From the NCBI GenBank assembly GCA_963718375.1, contig CAVQZD010000005.1, forward strand, positions 930,001-994,000: a stretch of DNA of 64,000 nt, written 5' to 3'. A model generated the notes under the pieces. That model saw only the letters and a list, made by a program, of their open reading frames with translations. It did no database searches and was not told the origin of the DNA. Made by a program: the position numbers and the translations under genes. Origin of the DNA: RBG-16-64-13 sp963718375. GTDB taxonomy: Bacteria > Actinomycetota > Thermoleophilia > RBG-16-64-13. This document shows positions 53,808 through 63,750 of the stretch, in pieces; positions within the stretch are counted from its first letter, which is position 1; each line of letters begins with the position of its first letter.

Positions 53808-54197
53808 TCAGAGCACCCCGACGGCGCGCAGGACGAGGATCGTGACGACCACCGCGACAACCAGCCACACGATGATCATCGCGGCCGCGCCTATCTTGGC
53901 CTGCCGTCCCATCGACCCGTCCGTAAGGGCCGCCTTCTCACGACACTCGGCCATGACACCCTTGGGGACGAGGCGGATGAGGAGGTAGATGCCCGCGGGT
54001 ATTATCACCAAATCGTCCAGGTAGCCGAGCACCGGGATGAAGTCGGGAATGAGATCGATGGGGCTGAGAGCGTACGCCACCAGCCCTACAGCCAGGACCC
54101 GCGCGTACCACGGCACACGAGGGTCGCGTGATGCGAGATAGAGGGCGTGTGTCTCTCGCTTGAGAGCGCGTGCCTTCGTCTTCCAGGCTTCGATCAC
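53808..54197 (-). CDS. YkvA/DUF1232 family membrane protein
   Basis: 129 residues from GTG 54197. The family motif is ALYLASRDPRVPWYARVLAVGLVAYALSPIDLIPDFIPVLGYLDDLVIIPAGI. A second hydrophobic helix ends the protein. Function of the family is unknown. It directly precedes the ATPase remnant, which suggests deletion joined the two. Confidence 0.85.
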   Translation of the reverse strand: MIEAWKTKARALKRETHALYLASRDPRVPWYARVLAVGLVAYALSPIDLIPDFIPVLGYLDDLVIIPAGIYLLIRLVPKGVMAECREKAALTDGSMGRQAKIGAAAMIIVWLVVAVVVTILVLRAVGVL

Positions 54198-54222
54198 GGA
54201 TCCTTCGGCCGCGTCAGAACGC

Positions 54223-54618
54223 CTACAACAAGGCCTTCACTGGGGCGATGTCGTCGAATGAGAAGACTCGCGTCAGGAAAGAATCCTCCGAAACACGAGC
54301 GACGCACTGCAACGTCGCGATCACCGGGTCGTACGTTTCGACCGTCAACACTCCGTCACCGATGCCGCCGGACCCTGATTGCCACCTCACGTCGAAATCC
54401 TGCCGGTCCGAGGCCGCAAGTGTACTTCCCATGGAATTGAAGAGCGCGCTGGCCGGCGACTCTTGCGGGGCCCGACTGTCTACGGTGACCCTTTCGGCCC
54501 CGTCGAAGAAGGCCTCTGCCTTCTCGCGTGGCAAGACAGGCAGCAACCCGCATAGCTGTACGAGCTCCTGTTGTTGCGGATAGCCCCAACTCGCGAAGTG
54601 TTTCTCGCTCAAGCTCAT
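54223..54618 (-). CDS. Hypothetical protein, 131 residues
   Basis: Started at ATG 54618 with AGGAGGGG upstream; the frame is open to 54678. A soluble alpha/beta protein with WGYPQQQELVQLCGLLP near the N-terminus and a beta-rich C-terminal half. No family recognised. It ends 26 bases before the DUF1232 gene start and may share its transcript. Bases 54679-54899 carry no gene; GTCCAAC and GTTAGAC motifs lie close together at about 54849-54867. Confidence 0.55.
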   Translation of the reverse strand: MSLSEKHFASWGYPQQQELVQLCGLLPVLPREKAEAFFDGAERVTVDSRAPQESPASALFNSMGSTLAASDRQDFDVRWQSGSGGIGDGVLTVETYDPVIATLQCVARVSEDSFLTRVFSFDDIAPVKALL

Positions 54619-54899
54619 TGCGCACCCCTCCTGACCATTGACGAGAAGCTCATGTGGGTCTGCCGATAGCACCAGCATAGGCGCCCGCGAAGCAGCAAGT
54701 CAATCGTCGCGGGAAGGAGCCCTGCCGATCAAGGCCGGCGTTGCCTCTGGGGCGGTACTGGGCAGACCTAGAACGTTCCGACAGGAGTTCGCTCGTGAGC
54801 GCGGGCCCATTGGCCAGCCATGGAGGCTTGACCGCACCGAGGGCTGGCTTGTACTGTCTGTCCAACGCTGGTTAGACGCATCATTCTGAGGGGGGTCAT

Positions 54900-55331
54900 A
54901 TGCAGAGTCAGATGAAGAGACCATGGGGGCTGAGGGCGATTGCTGGCTTCTACGTCTTCGGGGTGGTTGCCATTGCCGCCGCGCTGCTGACCAACCGCGC
55001 CGCAATCGGGGAACAGCTGGCAACGGTCCATGGGCTGCCGCTCTCCGCGGGCACTCCGGCCATTCTTCTTACGCTGGCGATGGGCGTGCTCGTTGCTCTG
55101 GGATTGGACTCCATGCGTCGTTGGGGGTACTGGCTGACACTAGCCTACATGGGCTTTCTGCTCGTAGTCCCGGCGCTCACGGTAGGCAGCCGGCATATCT
55201 CAGTGTTTGCGAACTTCGTATGGCCTGTGCTGGTGATCCTCTACCTGTTCAGGAAGCGGAGTTGGTTCGATATCGGCGCGAGCCGAGCGTCTAACACGCC
55301 GGTGCAGCCAGACGGCGAAGGCCGCTGCTGA
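54900..55331 (+). CDS. Small integral membrane protein, possibly cassette-borne
   Basis: 143 residues, ATG 54900 with GGGGGG just upstream. Four hydrophobic helices: about 12-30, 45-68, 76-95 and 98-117. The last ~14 codons (SNTPVQPDGEGRC) and the stop lie inside the attC-like hairpin at 55289-55348, so the C-terminus appears added by that element. Function unknown. Confidence 0.6.
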   Translation: MQSQMKRPWGLRAIAGFYVFGVVAIAAALLTNRAAIGEQLATVHGLPLSAGTPAILLTLAMGVLVALGLDSMRRWGYWLTLAYMGFLLVVPALTVGSRHISVFANFVWPVLVILYLFRKRSWFDIGASRASNTPVQPDGEGRC

Positions 55332-55348
55332 CCGGCGCGACGTCAGGC
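55289..55348 (+). other. attC-like (59-base-element-like) hairpin
   Basis: Order: GTCTAAC (55289-55295, fits RYYYAAC), CGCCGGTGCAGC (55297-55308), loop, GCTGC-TG-ACCGGCG (55324-55337, complementary with a two-base bulge) and GTCAGGC (55342-55348, one mismatch to GTTRRRY). The bulge, simple-site order and 60-nt length are as in integron attC sites. No integrase gene is in the window. Confidence 0.4.
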
Positions 55349-55356
55349 CTAGCCCC

Positions 55357-55385
55357 TTGACGTGGGCTTCGCGTAGGCGTACGCT
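55357..55385 (+). promoter_or_regulatory. Predicted promoter of the YefM/YoeB pair
   Basis: TTGACG (55357-55362), 17 bases, then TACGCT (55380-55385). The antitoxin start at 55413 lies about 20 bases after the expected transcription start. Confidence 0.5.
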
Positions 55386-55412
55386 ATGCCGTACGTTCTT
55401 GGAGGTACCTGT

Positions 55413-55655
55413 ATGACAAGCATCACCGCTACCGAAGCTCGCAAACGTCTCTACTCGCTGCTCGATGATGTGGCGTCCTCACATGAGCCTGTCGAGATCA
55501 CTGGCCCTCGTGCCAGCGCGGTGCTCGTATCTGAAGACGACTGGCGCGCAGTTCAGGAGACCCTGCACCTGCTCTCCATACCGGGCATGCGGGAGTCCAT
55601 ACTTGAGGGCATGGGTACACCTGTCGACGACCTCGAGCAGGAACTCGACTGGTGA
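55413..55655 (+). CDS. YefM/Phd-type antitoxin
   Basis: 80 residues from ATG 55413 (GGAGG seven bases upstream). It reads TSITATEARKRLYSLLDDVASSHEPVEITGPRASAVLVSEDDWRAVQETLHLLS, the YefM DNA-binding fold, then an acidic toxin-wrapping tail. It is coupled to the toxin by a GTGA overlap. YefM normally represses its own operon with the toxin as co-repressor. Confidence 0.9.
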   Translation: MTSITATEARKRLYSLLDDVASSHEPVEITGPRASAVLVSEDDWRAVQETLHLLSIPGMRESILEGMGTPVDDLEQELDW

Positions 55656-55918
55656 GTTGGCGCCTGCTCTACACGAAGCAGGCGCATAAGGACGCCCAGC
55701 GGCTGGCTTCTGCTGGCCTCAAGGCGAATGCCCAAGAACTTCTAGCCATCATCGGCAACGACCCTTTCCAGACGCCTCCGCCGTTTGAGAAGCTGGTCGG
55801 CGACTTGCGCGGCGCCTATTCGAGGCGCATCAACATCCAGCACCGTTTGGTCTACCAGGTTCTGGAGAAGGAGCGTGTCGTGAAGGTGCTACGGATGTGG
55901 ACGCACTACGATGGGTAG
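55652..55918 (+). CDS. Txe/YoeB family toxin
   Basis: 88 residues, GTG 55652 overlapping the antitoxin stop. Key YoeB features: PPPFEKLVGDLRGAYSRRINIQHRLVYQV (catalytic Glu/Arg/His region) and a terminal MWTHYDG with the conserved His-Tyr. YoeB cuts mRNA in the ribosomal A site. It lies beside an attC-like site, and such pairs are common integron cargo. Confidence 0.92.
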   Translation: MSWRLLYTKQAHKDAQRLASAGLKANAQELLAIIGNDPFQTPPPFEKLVGDLRGAYSRRINIQHRLVYQVLEKERVVKVLRMWTHYDG

Positions 55919-55943
55919 GCCTGGGCTCGTAGGGTATTTGAAG

Positions 55944-56015
55944 TGGGCGATACTGGATTTGAACCAGTGACCTCTGCAGTGTGAATGCAGCGCTCTCCCA
56001 CTGAGCTAATCGCCC
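55944..56015 (-). tRNA. tRNA-Val (CAC)
   Basis: A 72-nt cloverleaf with acceptor GGGCGAT/ATCGCCC. Anticodon CAC is in the loop TTCACAC (anticodon at 55981-55983). The T-arm has GGTTCAAATCC and the D-arm AGCTCAGTGGGAGAGC. CCA is not encoded. Confidence 0.93.
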
Positions 56016-56075
56016 GAATCAGGGGCTGAGAATGATAGCAGCCCGAACCCGGGCCGCGCCACCGTCACGAGGCGC

Positions 56076-58757
56076 TTACGGCCGGAACCTCCGCAGTCTG
56101 AGCGAGTTGGAGAGCACGCTCACGGACGACAGCGCCATGGCAGCCGCCGCGTACATCGGGTCCAGCAGGATGCCGAACGCGGGATAGAGCACCCCCGCCG
56201 CGATGGGGATCAGGGCTATGTTGTAGCCGAAAGCCCAACCCAGGTTCTGCTTGATCACCCGCATGGTCGCCCGGCTCAGCCGGACCGCCGTCGCGATGGG
56301 ACCCAGATCCCCCCGCATGAGCGTCACATCGGCGGTCTCCATCGCCACATCGGTGCCGGTACCGATGGCGATGCCGATGTCGGCTTGCGCGAGGGCCGGA
56401 GCGTCATTGATGCCGTCGCCCACCATGGCGACCACCTTGCCCTCCGCCTGCAGCCGCTTGACCTCTTGAGCCTTGCGCTCCGGCAGCACCTCGGCAAGGA
56501 CGTTGGCGATGCCCACCTGGCGGGCGATGGCTTCCGCCGTTTGTGGGTTGTCCCCCGTGATCATGTAGACCTCGAGACCCAAGTCCTGCAACTCCCGCAC
56601 CGCCGCTGGCGAGTCAGGCTTGAGCACGTCGGCCACCGCGATGATGCCGGCCACCTTGCCCTCCACCACCACGTACATGGGGGTCTTGCCCTCCTTGGCC
56701 ATGACCTCCGCCGCCGCACCTAGATCGCCCGGCGGAAGACCGCGGTCGTCCAGCAGACGCCGGTTGCCGAGCAGCACTTTGACCGGCCCGCCCTCAGGGG
56801 GTAGCAAGGTCGCGTCCACGCCCTGTCCGGGTATGGCCACGAACTCGTCCATCTCGAGCAACTCCAGGTCGCGCGCCCGCGCCGCGCCTAGTATCGCCTC
56901 ACCGAGAGGATGCTCCGAGCCGCGCTCGGCGGAGGCTGCCAGCCGCAGCAGTTCGTCCTCCGTGATGCCCTGGGCGCCTGGTGTGACCTCGCCGCCCGAC
57001 TCCGCGGCTGCACCTGGTGCGACCACCAGGTCGGTGACCTCCGGCTTTCCGCGGGTGAGCGTGCCCGTCTTGTCGAGCACCACCACGTCCAGCTTGTGCG
57101 CCCGCTCGAGCGCCTCACCGGAACGGATCAGTATGCCGTTCTCCGCCCCTTTTCCCGTCCCCACCACGATGGCCGTAGGCGTCGCCAAACCCAGCGCGCA
57201 AGGACACGCGATGATGACCACCGTCACGAAGGCCAGCATCGCCAGAGTGAAGGCGGGCTCGGGTCCGAAGAAGTACCAGACCAGGAAGGCGACCACGGCC
57301 ACTCCCAGCACCACCGGCACGAAGATGCTCGCGACGTAGTCCGCGAGCCGCTGGATGGGCGCCTTGGAGCCCTGGGCCTCTTCCACCAAACGGACTATCT
57401 GAGCGAGAGCGGTGTCTCGCCCCACCTTGGTCGCCCGGAAGCGGAACGATCCCGTGGCATTCATGGTCGCCCCTATGACCTCGTCGCCAGGACCCTTCTC
57501 CACCGGGATGGACTCCCCAGTGAGCATCGACTCGTCCACGGCCGACCGCCCCTCGACGACCTCGCCGTCCACGGGTATCTTCTCTCCCGGCCGCACCACC
57601 ACCACGTCGCCGACCGCAACCTCGTCCGCGGGGATATCCACCTCCTGCCCATCCCTTACCACCCGAGCGGTCTTGGCCTGGAGGCCTATGAGCCGCCGCA
57701 TGGCAGCACCGGTACGGCCCTTGGCGCGCGCCTCGAGAAAGCGGCCGAGCAGGATGAGGCCGATGATGACCACCGCCGAGTCGTAGTACACCGCCGCTTC
57801 GAAGCCTGCGCTCTCCGCACCCTCGAAAGCCCCGGGGAAGAAGGTGACCGCCGCGGAGTACAGATACGCCACGGTCGTGCCGACGGCGATCAGAGTGTTC
57901 ATGTCGCTGGTGCCGTGGCGCAGCGCCGCCCACGCGCCCTTGTAGAACTGCATGCCCGCCCATACCTGCACTGGGGTCGCCAGCACGAACATGATGCGCC
58001 ATTGCCACTCCATCGAGAGCCACGATTCGGGGATGAACATCATCAGCATGAGCACCGCACCCACCGAGAGCGCGACGATCATCTTGATCAGGATCAGGCG
58101 GGTCTCTTTGCGGCGGGCGGCCTCGGCAATCTGGTCAGCGTCCTGGAGCGCGGCTCCGCGCGCGCCCTGACCGTCGCCCTCGCCGACCTCGGTGACCACG
58201 AGCTGGTACCCGGCCTCGTTGACAGCCTTGGCTATCTCGGCGGGGCCGGTCACGCCCGGCAGGTAGGTCACTGTCAGCTTCTCGACTGCCAGGTTCGCCG
58301 TGGCGTCGGTCACGCCAGTGAGTCCCTTGACGGTCTTCTCCACCCTGGCCACGCAGGCAGCGCAGTGCAGACCGAGCAACGGGTAGGTCTCGGTCACCGT
58401 GGGCACCTCATATCCGGCGGAGCGCACCGACGCCGCCAACTGGGCCGTCGTAGCCGCCGCCGGGTCGTAGCGCACCTGGGCTCGCTCAGTGGCGAAGTTG
58501 GCCGATGCCTCCTCGACTCCGGGTATCTCGGCCAGCGCCTTCTCCACCCGCGCCACACACGAGGCGCAATGCATGCCCGACACGGGGAAGGATATGATCT
58601 CTGAATGCGCCGCCTTCCCGCCGCGAGGCTCAGAGTCCGCAGGCGCGGTCTCGCCCAGCGGGCACGCGCCTCCACCTTCGGTGGGCTCGGTCAGCGGACA
58701 TGCGTCCTGCTCGGGACCGCCCGGTGCGTCAGTGGGCTCGGGGTCATGCTTGTCCAA
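56076..58757 (-). CDS. copA: Copper-translocating P-type ATPase
   Basis: About 893 residues. TTG 58757 is preferred (GGAG five bases upstream); ATG 58787 is in frame with a poor site. The Cys-containing acidic N-terminus has two PL-type Cys pairs (ACPL). Two HMA metal-binding domains follow (GMHCASC and GLHCAAC), then eight membrane helices. The transport motif CPCALGLATP, phosphorylation site DKTGTLTRG, SEHPLGEAI and hinge GDGINDAPALAQADIGIAIGTGTDVA are all intact. Cu(I) export is the likely role for the CPC type. It is a single gene with no CopZ or CsoR neighbour. Confidence 0.93.
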   Translation of the reverse strand: MDKHDPEPTDAPGGPEQDACPLTEPTEGGGACPLGETAPADSEPRGGKAAHSEIISFPVSGMHCASCVARVEKALAEIPGVEEASANFATERAQVRYDPAAATTAQLAASVRSAGYEVPTVTETYPLLGLHCAACVARVEKTVKGLTGVTDATANLAVEKLTVTYLPGVTGPAEIAKAVNEAGYQLVVTEVGEGDGQGARGAALQDADQIAEAARRKETRLILIKMIVALSVGAVLMLMMFIPESWLSMEWQWRIMFVLATPVQVWAGMQFYKGAWAALRHGTSDMNTLIAVGTTVAYLYSAAVTFFPGAFEGAESAGFEAAVYYDSAVVIIGLILLGRFLEARAKGRTGAAMRRLIGLQAKTARVVRDGQEVDIPADEVAVGDVVVVRPGEKIPVDGEVVEGRSAVDESMLTGESIPVEKGPGDEVIGATMNATGSFRFRATKVGRDTALAQIVRLVEEAQGSKAPIQRLADYVASIFVPVVLGVAVVAFLVWYFFGPEPAFTLAMLAFVTVVIIACPCALGLATPTAIVVGTGKGAENGILIRSGEALERAHKLDVVVLDKTGTLTRGKPEVTDLVVAPGAAAESGGEVTPGAQGITEDELLRLAASAERGSEHPLGEAILGAARARDLELLEMDEFVAIPGQGVDATLLPPEGGPVKVLLGNRRLLDDRGLPPGDLGAAAEVMAKEGKTPMYVVVEGKVAGIIAVADVLKPDSPAAVRELQDLGLEVYMITGDNPQTAEAIARQVGIANVLAEVLPERKAQEVKRLQAEGKVVAMVGDGINDAPALAQADIGIAIGTGTDVAMETADVTLMRGDLGPIATAVRLSRATMRVIKQNLGWAFGYNIALIPIAAGVLYPAFGILLDPMYAAAAMALSSVSVLSNSLRLRRFRP

Positions 58758-58846
58758 GGAAGCTCCTAGGGACAGGGGCCGGGGCATTTCCTAGTGTTGA
58801 TGCCCCTGCCAGGGGTCGCTCAAACGAAATACGTGCCATTCAGACT

Positions 58847-59033
58847 AGGCCCAGTAGGCGTCACCAGCCGTTGCGCAGGCCGACGGCCGCTTCCCCCATG
58901 TGCAGGACCGCCGCAGCGTGCCCGCGGAGTGATCGAGAGTACTCGAACGCGGTCGACGCGGGTATGCTGCGGCGGTCCTGCACGCGTGGGCGGGAGTGGC
59001 CCGTCAGTCGGCGGAACTCGAATCTGGCGACGC

Positions 59034-59052
<19 letters not shown>
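58847..59052. repeat. Hairpin element, copy 2 (shared 30-nt centre, long nested arms)
   Basis: The inner arms 58900-58926 and 58957-58983 are 27 bp with two mismatches. Outer arms of about 21 bp (58847-58867 and 59032-59052, one mismatch) enclose a less regular middle. The outer arm covers the rpoD stop codon. The 30-nt centre 58927-58956 is the exact reverse complement of the centre at 43136-43165, though the arms share nothing with that copy. Total span is about 206 bases. Confidence 0.75.
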
Positions 59053-60152
<1,100 letters not shown>

Positions 60153-60208
60153 GCTCCACCTCCTGACCCTGGCGATGGAAGACGAGCGGCCGCTCGGGAT
60201 AGGTCATC

Positions 60209-60556
60209 TTATGGAGTCCGCAGCTCTGGACACTCAGCGCTGAGCCATTTCGTGCCGTAGTCGCGCATGTGTTCGATAAGCGGGATCAGATCCAATCCCA
60301 TAGCGGTCAGCGCGTACTCGACCCTGGGGGGCACCTCCGCGTAGGCCTTGCGTGTGACGACGCCTGCCTTCTCCAGGCTCTTGAGCCTTTCGGAGAGTGT
60401 CTTCGGACTTATGCCCACCAGCGAACGCTCAAGCGCGCTGAAGCGATTCACTCCGTCGGCAAGGTCTCTGAGTATGAGTAGAGTCCACTTACCGGAGATG
60501 ATGTCTGCGGTCTTAAGGACAGGGCACGACTCTGGGTGCGCAACTTGGGATTGCAC
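60209..60556 (-). CDS. HxlR-type winged-helix regulator
   Basis: 115 residues from GTG 60556 (GAGAGGTG upstream). CPVLKTADIISGKWTLLILRDL, followed by FSALERSLVGISPKTLSERLKSLEKAGVV and YALTAMG, is the HxlR/MarR-like pattern, with the single early Cys used by redox-sensing members. Its target is unknown. Bases 60557-60751 upstream show nothing clear. Confidence 0.9.
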   Translation of the reverse strand: MQSQVAHPESCPVLKTADIISGKWTLLILRDLADGVNRFSALERSLVGISPKTLSERLKSLEKAGVVTRKAYAEVPPRVEYALTAMGLDLIPLIEHMRDYGTKWLSAECPELRTP

Positions 60557-60751
60557 TACGCCGGCACCTCTCTCAAGTGACTGGGCATTACCTTGTTACC
60601 AGTGGAACCGCCAGTGGCGTGTTCGAAAGGTAAGGCAAAGTACCAGAGATGGAGCGGGTTTTCAACCTGTGAGGCTGCCTGATTAGCCAGTTTTGCTGGG
60701 CGTTCACATGGCCAGGGCCTGCGGCGAAGCGAGTCCGTCAAGAGGCGACGA

Positions 60752-62206
60752 CTACCCCTTGAGGTGCTTACGCAGCAGTTCGTTCACCATTTGGGGATTT
60801 GCCTGCCCTTTGGTCTCGCGCATCACCTGACCGACGAAGAAGCCCAGGGCCTTCTCCTTGCCCTGCCGAAACTCCTCGGCCGGGCCGGGATTGTCGGTGA
60901 CCACGCGGGCGATGATGCCCTCCAGTTCGCCGGCGTCTGAGATCTGTCCCAGACCCTTCTCGGCCACGATGTCCGCTGCGCTCTTGCCGGTCGCGCACAT
61001 GACCACGAACACCTCTTTGGCCATCTTGTTCGAGAGGGTGCCATCAGACACCAGACCCAGCATCTCATTCAGCGCCGAGACGTCCAGGGGGAACTCCTCG
61101 GCCTCGATGCCCTCGGCGTTCAGGTACCCGCAGACCTCACCCAGCACCCAGTTGGCCGACATGCGTGCATCACCGCTCGCGTCGGTGAGCGCCTCGAAGT
61201 AGTCGCCAAGCGGCTTGTTGGTGGCGAGCAGCGTGGCCTCCTTGGCCGATAGCGCGTAGTCGCGGCAGAGCCGCTCCTTGCGGGCCGCCGGCAGCTCAGG
61301 CAGACTTGCGCGCACCCGATCGACGTAGGCTTGATCGAGAACCAGGGGAGTGAGGTCGGGTTCGGGGAAGTATCGGTAGTCGTGCGCCTCTTCCTTGCTG
61401 CGAAGCGCGTGCACCGCGCCGGTGGCAGGATCGAAGTGCACCGTCTCTTGGACGATCGTCTCTCCGGCCTCGAGCGCCTCCCTCTGCCTCTCTATCTCTG
61501 CCTCGATACCTCGTTGGAGGAAGCGGAAGGAGTTCATGTTCTTGAGCTCGGTCTTGGTGCCCAGCGGCGCACCGGGCTTGCGCAGAGACACGTTGGCGTC
61601 GCAACGCATCGAGCCTTCTTCCATGTTCACGTCCGACACCCCGAGTTGCTGCACGATGCCGCGGAGTTGTTGGGCGTATGCCCGCGCCTGCTCCGGCGTC
61701 CGCATGTCGGGTTCACTGACGATCTCGATGAGGGGCGTGCCACATCTGTTGAAGTCGGCGAGCGAATAGTCGGCTCCATCTATGCGTCCCGATGCCCCGC
61801 CCGCGTGTACCAGCTTGCCCGCGTCCTCCTCCATGTGCACCCGCGTGATGCCCACCCCGTAGGTGCTGCCGTCCTCGAGCTCGATATCCAGGTGCCCGCC
61901 CACCCCCAGAGGTAGGTCGTACTGCGAGATCTGATAGGCCTTCGGCATGTCGGGGTAGAAGTAGTTCTTGCGATGGAAGATGGTGCGCTCGGCGATGCTG
62001 CAGTCGAGTGCCAAAGCGATGCGGGTCGCGTACTCCACCGCCTTCTCGTTCACCACCGGCAGCACGCCCGGATGTCCCAGACACAGCGGGCAAACATGGG
62101 TGTTGGGCTCTTCGCCGAACACCACCTCACAGCCGCAGAACATCTTGGTGCGGGTGTTCAGCTGCACATGGATCTCTAGACCTATGACCGCTTCCCAGTC
62201 GCTCAT
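60752..62206 (-). CDS. gatB: Asp/Glu-tRNA(Asn/Gln) amidotransferase subunit B
   Basis: 484 residues, normal length. Hallmarks: WEAVIGLEIHVQLNT, CPLCLGHPGVLPVVN, the two zinc Cys pairs (CGC, CPLC), HMEEDAGKL and a YqeY-like tail (MRETKGQANPQMVNELLRKHL). It converts Glu-tRNA-Gln or Asp-tRNA-Asn with GatA and GatC. ATG 62206 overlaps the gatA stop as ATGA. Confidence 0.96.
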   Translation of the reverse strand: MSDWEAVIGLEIHVQLNTRTKMFCGCEVVFGEEPNTHVCPLCLGHPGVLPVVNEKAVEYATRIALALDCSIAERTIFHRKNYFYPDMPKAYQISQYDLPLGVGGHLDIELEDGSTYGVGITRVHMEEDAGKLVHAGGASGRIDGADYSLADFNRCGTPLIEIVSEPDMRTPEQARAYAQQLRGIVQQLGVSDVNMEEGSMRCDANVSLRKPGAPLGTKTELKNMNSFRFLQRGIEAEIERQREALEAGETIVQETVHFDPATGAVHALRSKEEAHDYRYFPEPDLTPLVLDQAYVDRVRASLPELPAARKERLCRDYALSAKEATLLATNKPLGDYFEALTDASGDARMSANWVLGEVCGYLNAEGIEAEEFPLDVSALNEMLGLVSDGTLSNKMAKEVFVVMCATGKSAADIVAEKGLGQISDAGELEGIIARVVTDNPGPAEEFRQGKEKALGFFVGQVMRETKGQANPQMVNELLRKHLKG

Positions 62207-63745
62207 GACCCGCCCTTGCCGGACGGCGCACTCGGGCCTGCCGCACCCGAGATTGGCGCCCCGGTGGCCATCAGCGGCGCTGCCACTCTTACGTCAAGCG
62301 CCTGCTCGACTGCATGAGAGGCCTCCAGCAGCGCTCTCTCGCAGAAGTGGGACCCGACGATCTGCAGACCCACCGGCAGATGTTCCGAGAAACCCGCGGG
62401 GATACTGATGCCCGGCAGGCCCGCCAGGTTGACCGGGATAGTGCACAGATCGGAGAGGTACATCGCCAGCGGGTCGGCCGTCCGCTCCCCGATCTTGAAC
62501 GCCACCGAGGGCGAAGTGGGCGAGATCAGAAGGTCGAAGCGCTCGAAGGCCCGCTGGAAGTCTTGGATGATGAGTGTCCGAGTCCGTTGGGCCTGCGCAT
62601 AGTAGGCGTCATAGTAGCCGGCAGAGAGCGCATAGGTGCCTATCATGATGCGCCGCTTGACCTCGGGGCCGAAGCCCTCACTGCGGGTGCGCACGTACAT
62701 ATCGTAGAGGTCCTCGGGGTCCGCCACCCGATGGCCGTACCGTACCCCGTCGAAGCGAGCGAGGTTGGAGCTGGCCTCCGATGGAGCGATAAGGTAGTAG
62801 GCCGCTACGCCGCGTTCAACGCTGGGCAGACTCACCTCTTCAGAGGTGGCCCCCAGAGCCTCGATGGTCTTGACGGCCGCGGCGAACACTTCGCGCACTC
62901 CGGGTTCGCTGGCGTCCCCCAAGTACTCCTTGATGATGCCGAACCGCAGCCCTTTGAGGTCGGTCCTGTTCGGGGACCCCGACCGGTGCAGTGAGGCCGA
63001 TGCTGGTGGAGTCTCGCGGGTCCTTGCCGGCGATGAGGTCCAAGAGAGCCGCTGCGTCTTTGACATCGCGAGCCAGCGGACCGACCTGGTCGAGGGAGCT
63101 GGCGAAAGCTATCAGACCGTAGCGGCTGACGGCGCCGTACGTGGGCTTCAGGCCGACCACACCGCAGAGCGAGGCCGGCTGACGTATGGAACCGCCGGTG
63201 TCGCTGCCGAGGGCCCAGGGCGCCTCGGAGGCGGCGACGCAGGCGGCGGAGCCGCCACTGGAGCCACCCGGCACCCGGCCCAAGTCCCAGGGGTTGTGTG
63301 TTATCTGATAGGCCGAGTTCTCGGTCGAGCTGCCCATAGCGAACTCGTCCATGTTGAGCTTGCCCAAGAAGATGAGTCCGGCCGCCCTGAGCTTCGCGAC
63401 CACGGTGGCGTCGTACGGAGGGACGTAGCCTTTGAGTATGCGAGAGGCCGCAGTAGTCTCCATGCCTTTGACACAAAGAACGTCCTTGAGCCCGATGGGC
63501 ACCCCCTCCCAGGGAAGCCGGTCACCTTTCGGCTTGGCATCCACCGCGCGGGCGGCGCGCAGCGCGCCCGCCTCATCGACCGACAGGTAGGCTCCCACCG
63601 CCGTATCGACGGCGGCTATACGGTCCAAGTAGGCCTGCGTGAGTTCGACCGCCGATACGTCGCCGCTTGCCAGCGACTCCCGGCAATCGTGCGCCGTGAA
63701 CGTTGTCACATCGAGTGCGCCGCTGCCCTCGGAGCTCGCTCCCAT
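62203..63745 (-). CDS. gatA: Asp/Glu-tRNA amidotransferase subunit A (one frame break)
   Basis: About 513 residues if one base is dropped near 62958-62968. The 5' part has the amidase-signature Lys (GVPIGLKDVL), the catalytic Ser pair (GGSSGGSAA and GSDTGGSIRQPASLCGVVGLKPTYG), and reads to VGVPEQD. The next frame continues LKGLRFGIIKEYLG through AGLPGISIPAGFSEHLPVGLQIVG to the end. This subunit makes ammonia from Gln or Asn. As GatA is normally essential where GatCAB is used, the break suggests a sequencing error. It starts 6 bases after the gatC stop. Confidence 0.9.
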
Positions 63746-63750
63746 GGCGC

